Notes under the pieces: generated by a model | What the model was told of the DNA's origin: nothing | Database searches by the model: none | The model's input: only the letters and a program-made list of their open reading frames with translations | DNA from: Galbibacter sp. BG1 | GTDB taxonomy: Bacteria; Bacteroidota; Bacteroidia; Flavobacteriales; Flavobacteriaceae | DNA: 64,000 nucleotides | Reading direction: 5' to 3' | Assembly (NCBI RefSeq): GCF_013391805.1 | Contig: NZ_CP058364.1 | Location: 2,108,501-2,172,500 of the forward strand | Program-made: the position numbers and the translations under genes | Part shown: positions 53,713 to 63,150 of the stretch, piece after piece | Layout: every line of letters begins with the position of its first letter | How positions within the stretch are numbered: position 1 is the stretch's first letter

Positions 53713-54315
53713 CTACTTTATCTGGTTGTTAATTCCTTCTATATAATTTAAAATCTCGTCTTTGCCCATTCCAGAGGTGGAAGAGGTAACAAAATAATTG
53801 GGAGCTTCTTCCCAAACCCCTTCCAAGAGCGTATTTATGTAGTTGTCTACATGGCGCTCTATGGCTTTAGGCTTTAATTTATCGGCTTTAGTAAAAATTA
53901 TGGAAAAAGGAATCTGATTTTCACCAAGCCATTCCATAAATTCCATATCTATTTTTTGTGGATCGTGGCGAATGTCTATTAAAACAAAGGCAGAAACCAG
54001 TTGTTCCCGTTGGGAAAAATATTGGGTGATAAATTTCTGGAATGTGCTCTTTACTTTTTTAGAAACTTTGGCATAACCATAACCTGGTAGATCTACCAAA
54101 AACCACTGTTCGTTTATTCGAAAGTGGTTTATAAGCTGTGTTTTTCCCGGTCTTCCTGAGGTTTTTGCCAAGTGCTTACGGTCTGTAAGCATATTTATAA
54201 GAGAAGATTTACCAACATTAGACCTGCCGATAAAAGCGTATTCTGGAATAGGCTCGTTCGGGCATTTTTTAACGTCGGAATTGCTAACAACAAAATTTGC
54301 CGATTTAATCTGCAT
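53713..54315 (-). CDS. engB: Ribosome biogenesis GTP-binding protein (YihA/YsxC)
   Basis: 200 residues. GTPase motifs in order: G1 GRSNVGKSSLI, G3 DLPGYGYAKVS, G4 TKADK, G5 TSS. It acts in 50S assembly. Six bp separate it from the hydrolase gene upstream on the strand, so they form an operon. Its 3' end lies 3 bp from the convergent DUF4252 gene. Confidence 0.95.
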   Translation of the reverse strand: MQIKSANFVVSNSDVKKCPNEPIPEYAFIGRSNVGKSSLINMLTDRKHLAKTSGRPGKTQLINHFRINEQWFLVDLPGYGYAKVSKKVKSTFQKFITQYFSQREQLVSAFVLIDIRHDPQKIDMEFMEWLGENQIPFSIIFTKADKLKPKAIERHVDNYINTLLEGVWEEAPNYFVTSSTSGMGKDEILNYIEGINNQIK

Positions 54316-54321
54316 ATTGCT

Positions 54322-55089
54322 TTATTGTAGGTTTCTCTTTTCCAGCCAAGAATCTAAAATAGCATTAAAATCTTTTGGATGCTCCATCATTGGTGCATGT
54401 CCGCATTTTTCAATCCAATACAGTTCAGAATCTGGTAACAGCTCATGAAACTCTTTAGCTACAGAGGGTGGTGTTACCGTGTCGTTCTCTCCCCAAATAA
54501 TACACGTGGGTGTGTGCATGTGGGGTAGGTCTTTTGCCATATTATGCCTGATGGCGCTTTTGGCAATAGCTAAAGTTTTAATAAGTTTATTCCTGTCGTT
54601 TACGGTTGCAAAAACTTCATCTACAATCTCTTTGGTGGCCACAGCCGGATCGTAGAATACGTCTTGGCTTTTCTTTTTAATAAACTCGTAGTCCCCACGT
54701 TTTGGGTAACCATCGCCCATGGCATTTTCGTATAGACCAGAACTTCCGGTTATTACCAAGGCTTTTACCTTTTCTGGGTAAAGTTTAGTGTGCAGTAAAC
54801 CAATATGTCCGCCCAAGGAATTACCAAGGAGTATTACTTCATCTAAATTTTTAAACTCAATAAATTTTTCTAAATAGTTTGCAAAGCTCTTTACGTTAGT
54901 TTTTAGTAAAGACATGCTGTATATGGGTAGCTGCGGGATTAGTACTTTGTATCCTTTTGCTGAAAAATAGTTAGCAACATCACTAAAGTTACTCAATCCG
55001 CCCATTAATCCATGTAGGACTATCATAGGGGTTCCTTCTCCAACTTCTAAATAAGTAAATTTACCGTCCTTCTTTAAATCGTGTGTCAT
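54322..55089 (-). CDS. Alpha/beta-fold hydrolase
   Basis: 255 residues, cytoplasmic. Oxyanion region LHGLMGG, nucleophile elbow GNSLGGH (Ser), acid in WGENDTVTPP, and catalytic His in CGHAPMMEHP. It resembles MhpC/BioH-type esterases; substrate unknown. It is the first gene of an operon with engB, as in several flavobacteria. Confidence 0.88.
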   Translation of the reverse strand: MTHDLKKDGKFTYLEVGEGTPMIVLHGLMGGLSNFSDVANYFSAKGYKVLIPQLPIYSMSLLKTNVKSFANYLEKFIEFKNLDEVILLGNSLGGHIGLLHTKLYPEKVKALVITGSSGLYENAMGDGYPKRGDYEFIKKKSQDVFYDPAVATKEIVDEVFATVNDRNKLIKTLAIAKSAIRHNMAKDLPHMHTPTCIIWGENDTVTPPSVAKEFHELLPDSELYWIEKCGHAPMMEHPKDFNAILDSWLEKRNLQ

Positions 55090-55115
55090 TAAGGATTAAT
55101 TACATTCTTCGGAAA

Positions 55116-55145
55116 CAAATATAGGCATTTCGAAATTATATTAAA
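55116..55145 (-). promoter_or_regulatory. Promoter of the hydrolase-engB operon
   Basis: Read on the minus strand: TTTA, a 19-bp spacer and TATATTTG (plus-strand 55116-55123 reads CAAATATA). It lies 26 bp upstream of the hydrolase start. Confidence 0.65.
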
Positions 55146-55293
55146 CGATTTAAAACCCATGCCGGGATTTATTCCCTAAAAATGGCAAAAATATGCTTTT
55201 TCAGTTCCAAATAGGGATTCCGTCCAGTTATTAACAATTTTATAACGCTCGCATTTACTGGTGTTTGGCGTGTCGTCACCTCAATTTATTAAC

Positions 55294-55350
55294 AAAGTGG
55301 TAAAAAGTGACAAAAAGTGGTAAAAAGTGGTAAATAATTCTCTATATTTG
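55294..55350 (+). promoter_or_regulatory. MraZ-box array and promoter of the division/cell-wall cluster
   Basis: Four tandem 10-bp boxes lie at 55294-55333: AAAGTGGTAA, AAAGTGACAA, AAAGTGGTAA, AAAGTGGTAA. Repeats of AAAGTG[GT]N3 are the known MraZ target in other bacteria. Ten bp downstream is TATATTTG (55343-55350), an exact -7 element, so the boxes cover the -33 region and MraZ should repress its own operon. The start would be near 55356. Confidence 0.88.
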
Positions 55351-55377
55351 AAAAGTTAACTACTAAACCAACGGGGG

Positions 55378-55857
55378 GTGATTCAGTTTTCAGAAGAATA
55401 TGAGTGTAAGGCAGATAGCAAAGGGCGCATTATGGTGCCGTCCTCTTTGCGTGCTAAACTCGCCCCAGTTTTACACGATGGTTTGGTGTTAAAACGGTCC
55501 ATTTTCCAAAAATGCTTAGAAGTTTACACCATGGCCGCATGGGAAAAAGAAATGAAGCAGGTTGGGAAGTTGAATCGTTTTGTAAAAAAGAACAACGATT
55601 TTATCCGCCAGTTTACAGCAGGTGTTCGAGTGGTGGAAATTGATGCGAGCGGCCGCTTGTCGCTTCCTAAAAATTTAATGGCCTTTGCTGGAATTGAAAA
55701 GGAAGTGGTGCTCTCTGAGTCGATCGATAGGATTGAGATTTGGGACAAGCAAAAGTACTACGATGTGCTGGATGCTGGTGCCGATTCTTTCTCTGATTTA
55801 GCGGAAGATGTTATGGGAGGTTTTGAATTAAATGAAGGAGAAGATGGAGTATCATAA
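55378..55857 (+). CDS. mraZ: Transcriptional regulator MraZ
   Basis: 159 residues with a GTG start behind a G-run. Two SpoVT/AbrB-like halves, each with a family motif: YECKADSKGRIMVPSSLR (residues ~5-22) and VVEIDASGRLSLPKNL (~85-100). It binds the repeat boxes just upstream and controls the dcw cluster. The gene overlaps rsmH by 14 bases. Confidence 0.95.
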   Translation: MIQFSEEYECKADSKGRIMVPSSLRAKLAPVLHDGLVLKRSIFQKCLEVYTMAAWEKEMKQVGKLNRFVKKNNDFIRQFTAGVRVVEIDASGRLSLPKNLMAFAGIEKEVVLSESIDRIEIWDKQKYYDVLDAGADSFSDLAEDVMGGFELNEGEDGVS

Positions 55858-56740
55858 TCCGGTCTTGCTGAAGGAAACCGTAGATGGTTTGGCCATAAAA
55901 GAAGATGGTGTTTATGTGGATGTAACTTTTGGAGGCGGTGGCCATTCAAAAGAGATTTTAAAAAGATTGGGTCCAAATGGGAAATTGCTTGCGTTCGATC
56001 AAGATGAAGATGCGGTTAAGAATAAGTTAGACGACCCGAGATTTACTTTGATAGAGGAGAATTTTAGGTTCTTAAAGCGTTTTTTGAAATTTTATGGAGT
56101 AAAGCAGGTAGATGGGGTTTTAGGGGACTTCGGAGTTTCCTCTCATCAATTCGACGTGGCTGAGCGTGGTTTTTCAACTCGATTTGAAGCCGATTTGGAT
56201 ATGCGTATGAGTAAAAAGAACCCGATTTCTGCAATGGAAGTTGTGAACGATTATGCTGAAGGGGATTTGCGCACCGTACTTAGTTTGTATGGCGAGTTAA
56301 GGAATGCTCCCGCAATGGCAAGAGCCATAGTGGAAAAGAGGTCGGAGTCGCCTATAAAAACATCCGAAGAGTTGAAAGCTGCCCTAAAAAAGTTTTTGCC
56401 ACAACATAAGGAGCATAAAATACTAGCTCAGATTTATCAGGCGATTCGAATAGAGGTGAATCAGGAAATGGAGGCTTTAAAAGAATTTTTGCAGCAAACT
56501 CCAGAAGTGTTGAAAGAAGGTGGGAGATTGAGTTTAATAAGTTATCACTCCCTTGAAGATAGATTGGTGAAACGATTTATTAGGAGTGGGAAGTTTGAAG
56601 GGGAACCCGAAAAGGATTTTTATGGAAACATTGAAGTGCCGCTAAAAAAAGTGGGCGGACTCATAACTCCTTCAAAAGAAGAAATAAAAGAAAATAACAG
56701 AGCGCGTAGCGCAAAATTAAGAATAGCAGAAAAGTTGTAA
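55844..56740 (+). CDS. rsmH: 16S rRNA (cytosine1402-N4)-methyltransferase
   Basis: 298 residues from ATG 55844, chosen because AAGGAG lies at the right distance upstream; ATG 55832 is in frame but contains that site. SAM motif VDVTFGGGGHS, then LAFDQDEDA and GVLGDFGVSSHQFD, plus the C-terminal RARSAKLRIAEK. It methylates C1402 in the ribosomal P site. Confidence 0.96.
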   Translation: MEYHNPVLLKETVDGLAIKEDGVYVDVTFGGGGHSKEILKRLGPNGKLLAFDQDEDAVKNKLDDPRFTLIEENFRFLKRFLKFYGVKQVDGVLGDFGVSSHQFDVAERGFSTRFEADLDMRMSKKNPISAMEVVNDYAEGDLRTVLSLYGELRNAPAMARAIVEKRSESPIKTSEELKAALKKFLPQHKEHKILAQIYQAIRIEVNQEMEALKEFLQQTPEVLKEGGRLSLISYHSLEDRLVKRFIRSGKFEGEPEKDFYGNIEVPLKKVGGLITPSKEEIKENNRARSAKLRIAEKL

Positions 56741-56747
56741 TTGAGAA

Positions 56748-57065
56748 ATGAGGAAAGGAATTCTAGACATATTAAAAGGAAGGTTTTTAGTAAGCGAAGA
56801 TTCGTTTAAGAATTGGCGGTTTATACTTTTTGTGTCTGTTTTAGCAGTTGTTATGATTTCCAGTGCGCATCAAGCAGATAGAAAAGTGCATGAGCTGGCA
56901 AAATTGAACGATGAAGTGTTGGAGCTAAGAAGCGAGTTTGTAGATGTAAGAACGAAAGTACAACAGGTAAAGTTAGAGTCCAACGTTACGGCAGAAGTGG
57001 CTTCATCTGGATTGAGGCCATCTTTAATTCCACCGAAAAAAATAATGGTTGCCCATAAAAAATAG
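56748..57065 (+). CDS. ftsL: FtsL-like cell division protein
   Basis: 105 residues. A short cytoplasmic N-terminus, one transmembrane helix (FILFVSVLAVVMISSA, ~24-39) and a periplasmic coiled-coil heptad stretch (VHELAKLNDEVLELRSEFVD in parts). Topology, size and location between rsmH and ftsI identify it as the FtsL equivalent. Sequence similarity to E. coli FtsL is low, as usual. Confidence 0.85.
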   Translation: MRKGILDILKGRFLVSEDSFKNWRFILFVSVLAVVMISSAHQADRKVHELAKLNDEVLELRSEFVDVRTKVQQVKLESNVTAEVASSGLRPSLIPPKKIMVAHKK

Positions 57066-57068
57066 AAT

Positions 57069-59078
57069 ATGCCAATAACCGATAAAAACATATTAAGCCG
57101 TTTGTATTTCATAGCCGGGTGTATGTTTTTCTTTGCTTTGGCTGTGGTGGTAAAATTAGTTACCATTCAATTTCCAGAAGGAGAGAAATACAGGGAGCTG
57201 GCAGAGCAACGTACCATTAAGAATTTTACCATAGAGCCCAAACGTGGTAATTTATATTCAGATGATGGTAGTTTGTTAGCTACTTCTGTGACTAAATACG
57301 ACATCCGTTTTGATGCGGTTACCCCGCAACATAAAGAATTTGAACGAAACATAAAGGCTTTGTCAGACTCCCTTTCGAAAGTGCTTGGGAAGTCCTCATC
57401 TTATTATCAAAACCTAATGCGAAAAGCCCGGGCAAACAAAAATCGTTATTTGTTAATCGCTAGGGATCTTGGATACACGGAGTATGTTCAAATAAAAAAT
57501 TTCCCATTATTTAATCTAGGCCCTTACAAAGGCGGGATCATCGTAGAACAGGAAACCAAAAGGGAGTATCCTTTGGGTGGAATGGCACACAGAAGTGTGG
57601 GTTACGAGCGTGTGGACGATCAAGGGTATTACACCCGAGTAGGGCTGGAAGGTGCTTTTGGGGATTACTTGAGAGGAACAGAAGGACATCGATTAAAGCA
57701 AAAAATTGCCAAAGGGCAATGGAAGCCTATTACCGATTATAACGAAGTAGAGCCAAAAGACGGATACGATGTGGTGTCTACAATCAATGTGAATATTCAG
57801 GATATTGCGCACCACGCACTACTTAATCAGTTAGAAAAATATAAAGCCGATCACGGTTCAGTGGTGGTTATGGAGGTCGCTACCGGGGAGGTGAAAGCCA
57901 TTTCCAATTTAGGGCGCACAAAAGATGGGAAGTATTACGAGCGGTTAAATTACGCCGTGGGGGAGTCTCATGAACCTGGATCCACTTTTAAACTAATGTC
58001 TATGATTGCTGCTTTAGAGGATAAAGCAGTAGATACCAGTGATGTTGTCGATACCGAAGATGGGATCATATCATTTTATGGTAAAAAGGTTAGGGATTCT
58101 AAAAGAGGAGGTTACGGAAAGATAAGTGTTTCCGAAGTGTTGGAGCGTTCTTCCAATGTTGGGATTGTAAAGATTATTGATGGTTACTATAAAAAACAAC
58201 CGGAAAAATTTGTAAACCGACTTTATAATATGGGGCTTAATGAAAAGTTGGGCATGTCCATAAAAGGGGAAGGTGCACCTATCATCCCGCATCCAAACGA
58301 TAAAAGTAGGTGGAGTGGAATTGCGTTGCAATGGATGGCTTATGGCTACGGAGTATCTTTTACGCCGTTGCAAACCCTAACGTTTTACAATGCTGTTGCC
58401 AATGGAGGTGAAATGGTAAAGCCCCGATTGATAAAAGAAGTAAGGGAGTGGGATAAGGTAATCAACAAGTTTGATAAGCAAGTAATCAATCCGTCTATCT
58501 GTTCTAAAGAAACCATTGCCAAAGTACAGGCGATGCTTAAAAATGTGGTAGAGAATGATCACGGTACCGGACATGGATTGTATTCCCCTAATTTTTCGAT
58601 GGCAGGTAAAACAGGAACTTGTCAAAAAGACTATCGCGATAAAAGTAAACTTAACTATATCTCCAGTTTTGCTGGGTATTTTCCAGCGGAGAATCCGAAA
58701 TATTCCTGCATTGTAGTTATTCACGAGCCCGATAAAAGTGTTGGGTATTATGGAGCTGATGTTTCGGGGCCGGTTTTTAAGAGCATTGCTCAAAAAATTT
58801 ATACCAATTCCCCTTTGATCGACACCATTGAAGAGTTGGATCAAGAAAATTCTAAAGTAGAAAAAGATTACAAGGCTTACTATGCCGAAGTAAAAAAGAG
58901 AAACGATAAGATGCCAAATGTAGAAGGTATGAGCGGAATGGATGCTGTTTCTTTATTGGAAAACCTTGGAGTAAAGGTGAAAGTAGAGGGAAGCGGGATA
59001 GGAAAAGTTAAAAGTCAGTCTGTAAAAAGCGGACAAAAAATAGAGTCGAACCAAACAATCGTATTGCAGTTGTCATGA
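57069..59078 (+). CDS. ftsI: Division-specific peptidoglycan transpeptidase (PBP3 class) with PASTA domain
   Basis: 669 residues. N-terminal signal-anchor (FIAGCMFFFALAVVVKLV), PBP dimer domain, then the transpeptidase domain with S305-T-F-K308 (GSTFKLM), RSSN near residue 361 and KTGT near 513. The last ~60 residues (NVEGMSGMDAVSLLENLG) are a PASTA module, which E. coli FtsI lacks. It cross-links septal peptidoglycan. The stop overlaps murE by 4 bases. Confidence 0.95.
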   Translation: MPITDKNILSRLYFIAGCMFFFALAVVVKLVTIQFPEGEKYRELAEQRTIKNFTIEPKRGNLYSDDGSLLATSVTKYDIRFDAVTPQHKEFERNIKALSDSLSKVLGKSSSYYQNLMRKARANKNRYLLIARDLGYTEYVQIKNFPLFNLGPYKGGIIVEQETKREYPLGGMAHRSVGYERVDDQGYYTRVGLEGAFGDYLRGTEGHRLKQKIAKGQWKPITDYNEVEPKDGYDVVSTINVNIQDIAHHALLNQLEKYKADHGSVVVMEVATGEVKAISNLGRTKDGKYYERLNYAVGESHEPGSTFKLMSMIAALEDKAVDTSDVVDTEDGIISFYGKKVRDSKRGGYGKISVSEVLERSSNVGIVKIIDGYYKKQPEKFVNRLYNMGLNEKLGMSIKGEGAPIIPHPNDKSRWSGIALQWMAYGYGVSFTPLQTLTFYNAVANGGEMVKPRLIKEVREWDKVINKFDKQVINPSICSKETIAKVQAMLKNVVENDHGTGHGLYSPNFSMAGKTGTCQKDYRDKSKLNYISSFAGYFPAENPKYSCIVVIHEPDKSVGYYGADVSGPVFKSIAQKIYTNSPLIDTIEELDQENSKVEKDYKAYYAEVKKRNDKMPNVEGMSGMDAVSLLENLGVKVKVEGSGIGKVKSQSVKSGQKIESNQTIVLQLS

Positions 59079-60538
59079 TGTTATTAAAAGACATATTGTA
59101 CAGGGTGAATATAAATGCAGTAGCAGGAAATACGGTAGCGCATGTTAATTACATACATTTCGACTCGCGCAAAGTATCCCTCGATGATGTTTTTGTTGCT
59201 GTTCCAGGAACTGTGGTCGACGGACATGATTATATTACCAAGGCGGTAGAAGCCGGTGCCATAGCTGTTGTTTGCGAGCGTTTCCCAGAACAACTCATCA
59301 ATGGAATCACCTATGTGGAAGTTGAAAATGCACATAGGGCATTGGCGGTAATGGCAGCAAATTTTTATAAAAACCCTTCACAGAACCTAAAGTTGGTTGG
59401 GGTGACGGGTACCAACGGAAAAACTACGGTTACCACCTTGCTTTACAGTTTGTTTAAGAAAGCAGGCTACAAAGTAGGCTTGCTATCTACGGTAAAAGTA
59501 ATGGTAGACGATAAGGAATACCCCGCTACGCATACCACACCAGACTCCCTTACCATAAACCGGTATTTATCGTTAATGAATGAGGCCGGTGTCGAGTGTT
59601 GTTTTATGGAAGTGAGTTCGCATGGGATTCATCAACAACGAACTGCAGGGTTGCATTTTGCAGGTGGGGTTTTTACAAATTTGTCACACGATCATTTAGA
59701 TTACCATAAAACTTTTGCAGAGTATAGGGATACCAAAAAAGTATTTTTCGATGAGCTGCCAAAAACGGCTTTTGCACTTACCAATGAAGATGATAAAAAC
59801 GGGCCTGTAATGGTGCAAAACACAAAAGCCCGTAAAGTTACCTATGCACTTAAATCATATGCAGATTACAAAGCTCAGATTTTAGAAAATCAATTTACGG
59901 GGTTGCTACTGAAGATAAACGACAATGAAGTTTGGTCCCGATTGATTGGAAGCTTCAATGCTTATAACTTGTTGGCCGTGTATGCCGTAGCCGATTTATT
60001 TGAGTTGGAAACCTTGGAAACGCTTCAGTATGTGAGTGAATTGGAAAGTGTGGGCGGGCGTTTTCAGTATTTTATTTCAGAAGAAAAAATTACCGCTATT
60101 GTAGATTATGCGCACACCCCAGATGCTTTAAAAAATGTTCTGGAAACCATAAACACCATACGCACCGGAAATGAAAATTTAATTACGGTGGTTGGTTGTG
60201 GAGGCGATAGGGATGCTACCAAAAGACCAATAATGGCAAAAATAGCTTCTCAGCTAAGTACTAAAGCTATTTTTACTTCGGATAATCCCCGAACCGAAGA
60301 TCCAAAAAAAATTATTGAAGAAATGGAAGCTGGAGTAGAACCTCAAAACTTCAATAAAACCATTTCGATTGAAGATAGAAAGCAAGCCATTAAAACGGCA
60401 TGCCAATTTGCACAGTCTAATGATATTATATTAATCGCAGGCAAAGGGCACGAAACATATCAAGAAGTTAATGGGGTAAGAACCGATTTTAACGATATGC
60501 AGATTGTTAAAGAATTATTGTTGAACGTAAAGAAATAA
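59075..60538 (+). CDS. murE: UDP-MurNAc-L-Ala-D-Glu:meso-DAP ligase
   Basis: 487 residues. ATP motif GVTGTNGKTT near residue 109. The motif DNPRTE near residue 405 is the one that goes with meso-diaminopimelate rather than lysine. EVSSHG and VDYAHTPDAL are further Mur ligase marks. The next step enzyme MurF is not in this cluster. Confidence 0.96.
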   Translation: MMLLKDILYRVNINAVAGNTVAHVNYIHFDSRKVSLDDVFVAVPGTVVDGHDYITKAVEAGAIAVVCERFPEQLINGITYVEVENAHRALAVMAANFYKNPSQNLKLVGVTGTNGKTTVTTLLYSLFKKAGYKVGLLSTVKVMVDDKEYPATHTTPDSLTINRYLSLMNEAGVECCFMEVSSHGIHQQRTAGLHFAGGVFTNLSHDHLDYHKTFAEYRDTKKVFFDELPKTAFALTNEDDKNGPVMVQNTKARKVTYALKSYADYKAQILENQFTGLLLKINDNEVWSRLIGSFNAYNLLAVYAVADLFELETLETLQYVSELESVGGRFQYFISEEKITAIVDYAHTPDALKNVLETINTIRTGNENLITVVGCGGDRDATKRPIMAKIASQLSTKAIFTSDNPRTEDPKKIIEEMEAGVEPQNFNKTISIEDRKQAIKTACQFAQSNDIILIAGKGHETYQEVNGVRTDFNDMQIVKELLLNVKK

Positions 60539-60571
60539 GCAGCAACCTCCCAAAGGAGCAAAGAAGTTTAT

Positions 60572-61804
60572 ATGTTATACTATTTATTCGAATTTTTAGA
60601 AAAAGAATATCAACTGCCAGGAGCGGGGCTGTTTCAGTTCATCACCTTTAGGGCTTCTGCTGCCGTTCTTTTGTCCTTGCTTATTTCCACCATATATGGG
60701 AAAAGAGTTATTAACTACCTGCGTTCCAAACAAATTGGGGAAAGTGTAAGGGAGTTGGGCTTAGATGGGCAATCTCAAAAAGCGGGTACACCAACCATGG
60801 GGGGTGTTATTATAATAATGTCTACGCTTATACCGGTATTGCTTTTTGCAAAACTTGAAAATATCTACGTAATCGTGCTTATTGTCACTACGGTATGGAT
60901 GGGGATTATAGGTTTTGTGGATGATTATATAAAAATTTTCAAAAAAGATAAGGAAGGATTAAAAGGAAAGTTTAAAGTGCTGGGACAGGTTGGGATAGGA
61001 CTCATAGTAGGAGCTACCTTGTACTTCCATCCCAATGTTACTGTTAAGGAAGAGCTTAAAACGCCTTCCGGGATTGAAATTTCTGCTGATAGGGATGCGA
61101 GCTTAGATTATGGGGACGAAGAAAAGTCTACTAAAACTACCATCCCATTTGTAAAAGATAATGAGTTCGATTATGCGCTCTTACTGTCTTGGATGGGCGA
61201 TGATTATGAAGATTATGCGTGGCTAATATTTATTCCCATTGTTATTTTTATCATCACTGCGGTGTCTAACGGTGCCAATTTAACCGATGGTATTGATGGC
61301 TTGGCAGCAGGTACTTCAGCCATTATAGTATTGACACTTGGTATTTTCGCATGGGTTTCCGGTAATATAATTTTCTCAGATTATTTAAACATTATGTACA
61401 TCCCTCGTGCTGGGGAGATTACCGTATTTATTGCAGCTTTTGTGGGTAGCTTGGTTGGATTTTTATGGTACAATGCTTTTCCAGCTCAAGTTTTTATGGG
61501 AGACACCGGGAGTTTAACCATAGGAGGAATTATTGCAGTGATCGCCATTGCAATCCGAAAGGAATGGTTAATTCCCATTCTCTGCGGAATTTTCCTAGCG
61601 GAAAACTTATCGGTGGTAATGCAGGTGAGTTATTTTAAATATACAAAGAAGAAGTTTGGAGAGGGCAAGCGAATATTCTTAATGTCGCCTTTGCATCATC
61701 ATTATCAGAAAAAGGGATATCACGAAAGTAAAATTGTAACTCGATTTTGGATTGTTGGAATTTTACTGGCAGTAATAACGGTGGTGACATTGAAGCTCAG
61801 GTAA
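60572..61804 (+). CDS. mraY: Phospho-MurNAc-pentapeptide translocase
   Basis: 410 residues, about ten transmembrane helices. Motifs: [26 protein letters not shown] (Asp-rich Mg site), [22 protein letters not shown] and [11 protein letters not shown]. It makes lipid I. A ~60-residue acidic insert (residues ~165-215) between helices, longer than in E. coli, is a Bacteroidota trait. The stop is directly adjacent to murD. Confidence 0.96.
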   Translation: MLYYLFEFLEKEYQLPGAGLFQFITFRASAAVLLSLLISTIYGKRVINYLRSKQIGESVRELGLDGQSQKAGTPTMGGVIIIMSTLIPVLLFAKLENIYVIVLIVTTVWMGIIGFVDDYIKIFKKDKEGLKGKFKVLGQVGIGLIVGATLYFHPNVTVKEELKTPSGIEISADRDASLDYGDEEKSTKTTIPFVKDNEFDYALLLSWMGDDYEDYAWLIFIPIVIFIITAVSNGANLTDGIDGLAAGTSAIIVLTLGIFAWVSGNIIFSDYLNIMYIPRAGEITVFIAAFVGSLVGFLWYNAFPAQVFMGDTGSLTIGGIIAVIAIAIRKEWLIPILCGIFLAENLSVVMQVSYFKYTKKKFGEGKRIFLMSPLHHHYQKKGYHESKIVTRFWIVGILLAVITVVTLKLR

Positions 61805-63139
61805 ATGAAAAGATTAGTTGTTCTAGGAGGAGGAGAAAGTGGTGTAGGAACCGCTATTTTGGGAAAGAAAGAAGGGTTTGAAGTTTTTGTTTCCGATAAG
61901 GGAAAGATCAAAGAAAAATATAAGAACGTTCTTGAAAATATTGAAGTTGATTGGGAAGAAGGAGTGCATTCTGAAGAAAAAATTTTGAATGCCGATGTGG
62001 TAATGAAAAGTCCGGGAATACCCGATAAGGCTCCCTTGGTAAGAAAACTGTTGGAGGAGGGAATTCCTGTTATTTCCGAAATCGAATTTGCAGCATTGTT
62101 CACCGATGCCAAAATTGTGGGGATTACTGGAAGTAATGGTAAAACCACCACCACCATGTTGACCAACCATTTATTAAAAAATGGAGGGTTGAATGTGGGA
62201 ATGGCCGGTAATATTGGCGACAGTTTTGCACAAATGGTAGCTGAAACGAAGAAGGATTTGTATGTGTTGGAAATTAGTAGTTTTCAATTGGATGGAATTG
62301 AGAAATTTTGTCCGCATATTGCCATTATTACCAATATCACACCCGATCATTTGGATAGATACGAATACAAGTTTGAGAATTACATAGCATCCAAATTTAG
62401 AATCGCTATGAATCAAACGGAAGAGGATTACCTGATTTACGATGGAGATGATCCTGTAATAACAAATTGGTTAAGGGAACATCCCGTAAAATCGAGGTTA
62501 CTGCCGTTTTCCGTAGAGAGAAAAATAGAAAACGGCGCATATTTAGAAAACAACAAAATTATAATTAACATAGATAAACAGCATTTGGAAATGTCAACAG
62601 ATACTTTAACACTAGAAGGGAAGCACAATACAAAGAACGCAATGGCAGCTTCTACGGTGGCACAATTATTAAAAATTAGAAAGGCAACAATACGGGAGAG
62701 TTTGGAGAACTTTCAGGGTGCTGCCCATCGATTGGAAAAAGTGCTGAAAATTCAAAATGTACAATACATAAACGATTCTAAGGCAACCAATGTAAATGCA
62801 ACTTTTTATGCTTTAGACAGTATGAAAACACCTACTGTTTGGATCGTTGGAGGGCAGGACAAAGGGAACGATTACCTGAGTTTAATGCCTTTGGTAAGGG
62901 AGAAGGTAAAAGCCATTGTTTGTCTCGGGCTGGATAACGCAAAAATCATAGAGACTTTTGGGAGTGTGGTTGATTTTGTAGTGGAAACTACCTCCATGAG
63001 GGATGCGGTTAAAATAAGCAATGAGGTTGCAGAAAGGGGCGATACAGTTCTACTATCTCCTGCTTGTGCATCTTTCGATCTCTTTACGAATTATGAAGAT
63101 AGGGGAGATCAATTTAAAGAAGAAGTAAGAAAATTATAA
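61805..63139 (+). CDS. murD: UDP-MurNAc-L-Ala:D-Glu ligase
   Basis: 444 residues. ATP motif GITGSNGKTTTT near residue 103, LEISSFQLD, ITPDHLDRY, GAAHRLE, NDSKATN and LLSPACASFD. It adds D-glutamate to UDP-MurNAc-L-Ala in the cytoplasm. It starts with no gap after mraY and 11 bp separate it from ftsW. Confidence 0.96.
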   Translation: MKRLVVLGGGESGVGTAILGKKEGFEVFVSDKGKIKEKYKNVLENIEVDWEEGVHSEEKILNADVVMKSPGIPDKAPLVRKLLEEGIPVISEIEFAALFTDAKIVGITGSNGKTTTTMLTNHLLKNGGLNVGMAGNIGDSFAQMVAETKKDLYVLEISSFQLDGIEKFCPHIAIITNITPDHLDRYEYKFENYIASKFRIAMNQTEEDYLIYDGDDPVITNWLREHPVKSRLLPFSVERKIENGAYLENNKIIINIDKQHLEMSTDTLTLEGKHNTKNAMAASTVAQLLKIRKATIRESLENFQGAAHRLEKVLKIQNVQYINDSKATNVNATFYALDSMKTPTVWIVGGQDKGNDYLSLMPLVREKVKAIVCLGLDNAKIIETFGSVVDFVVETTSMRDAVKISNEVAERGDTVLLSPACASFDLFTNYEDRGDQFKEEVRKL

Positions 63140-63150
63140 AAAGATAATAA

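Noticed and set aside
55294-55333. Short tandem repeat as CRISPR or microsatellite
   Set aside because: Ten-bp boxes match the MraZ target and sit exactly at the mraZ promoter.
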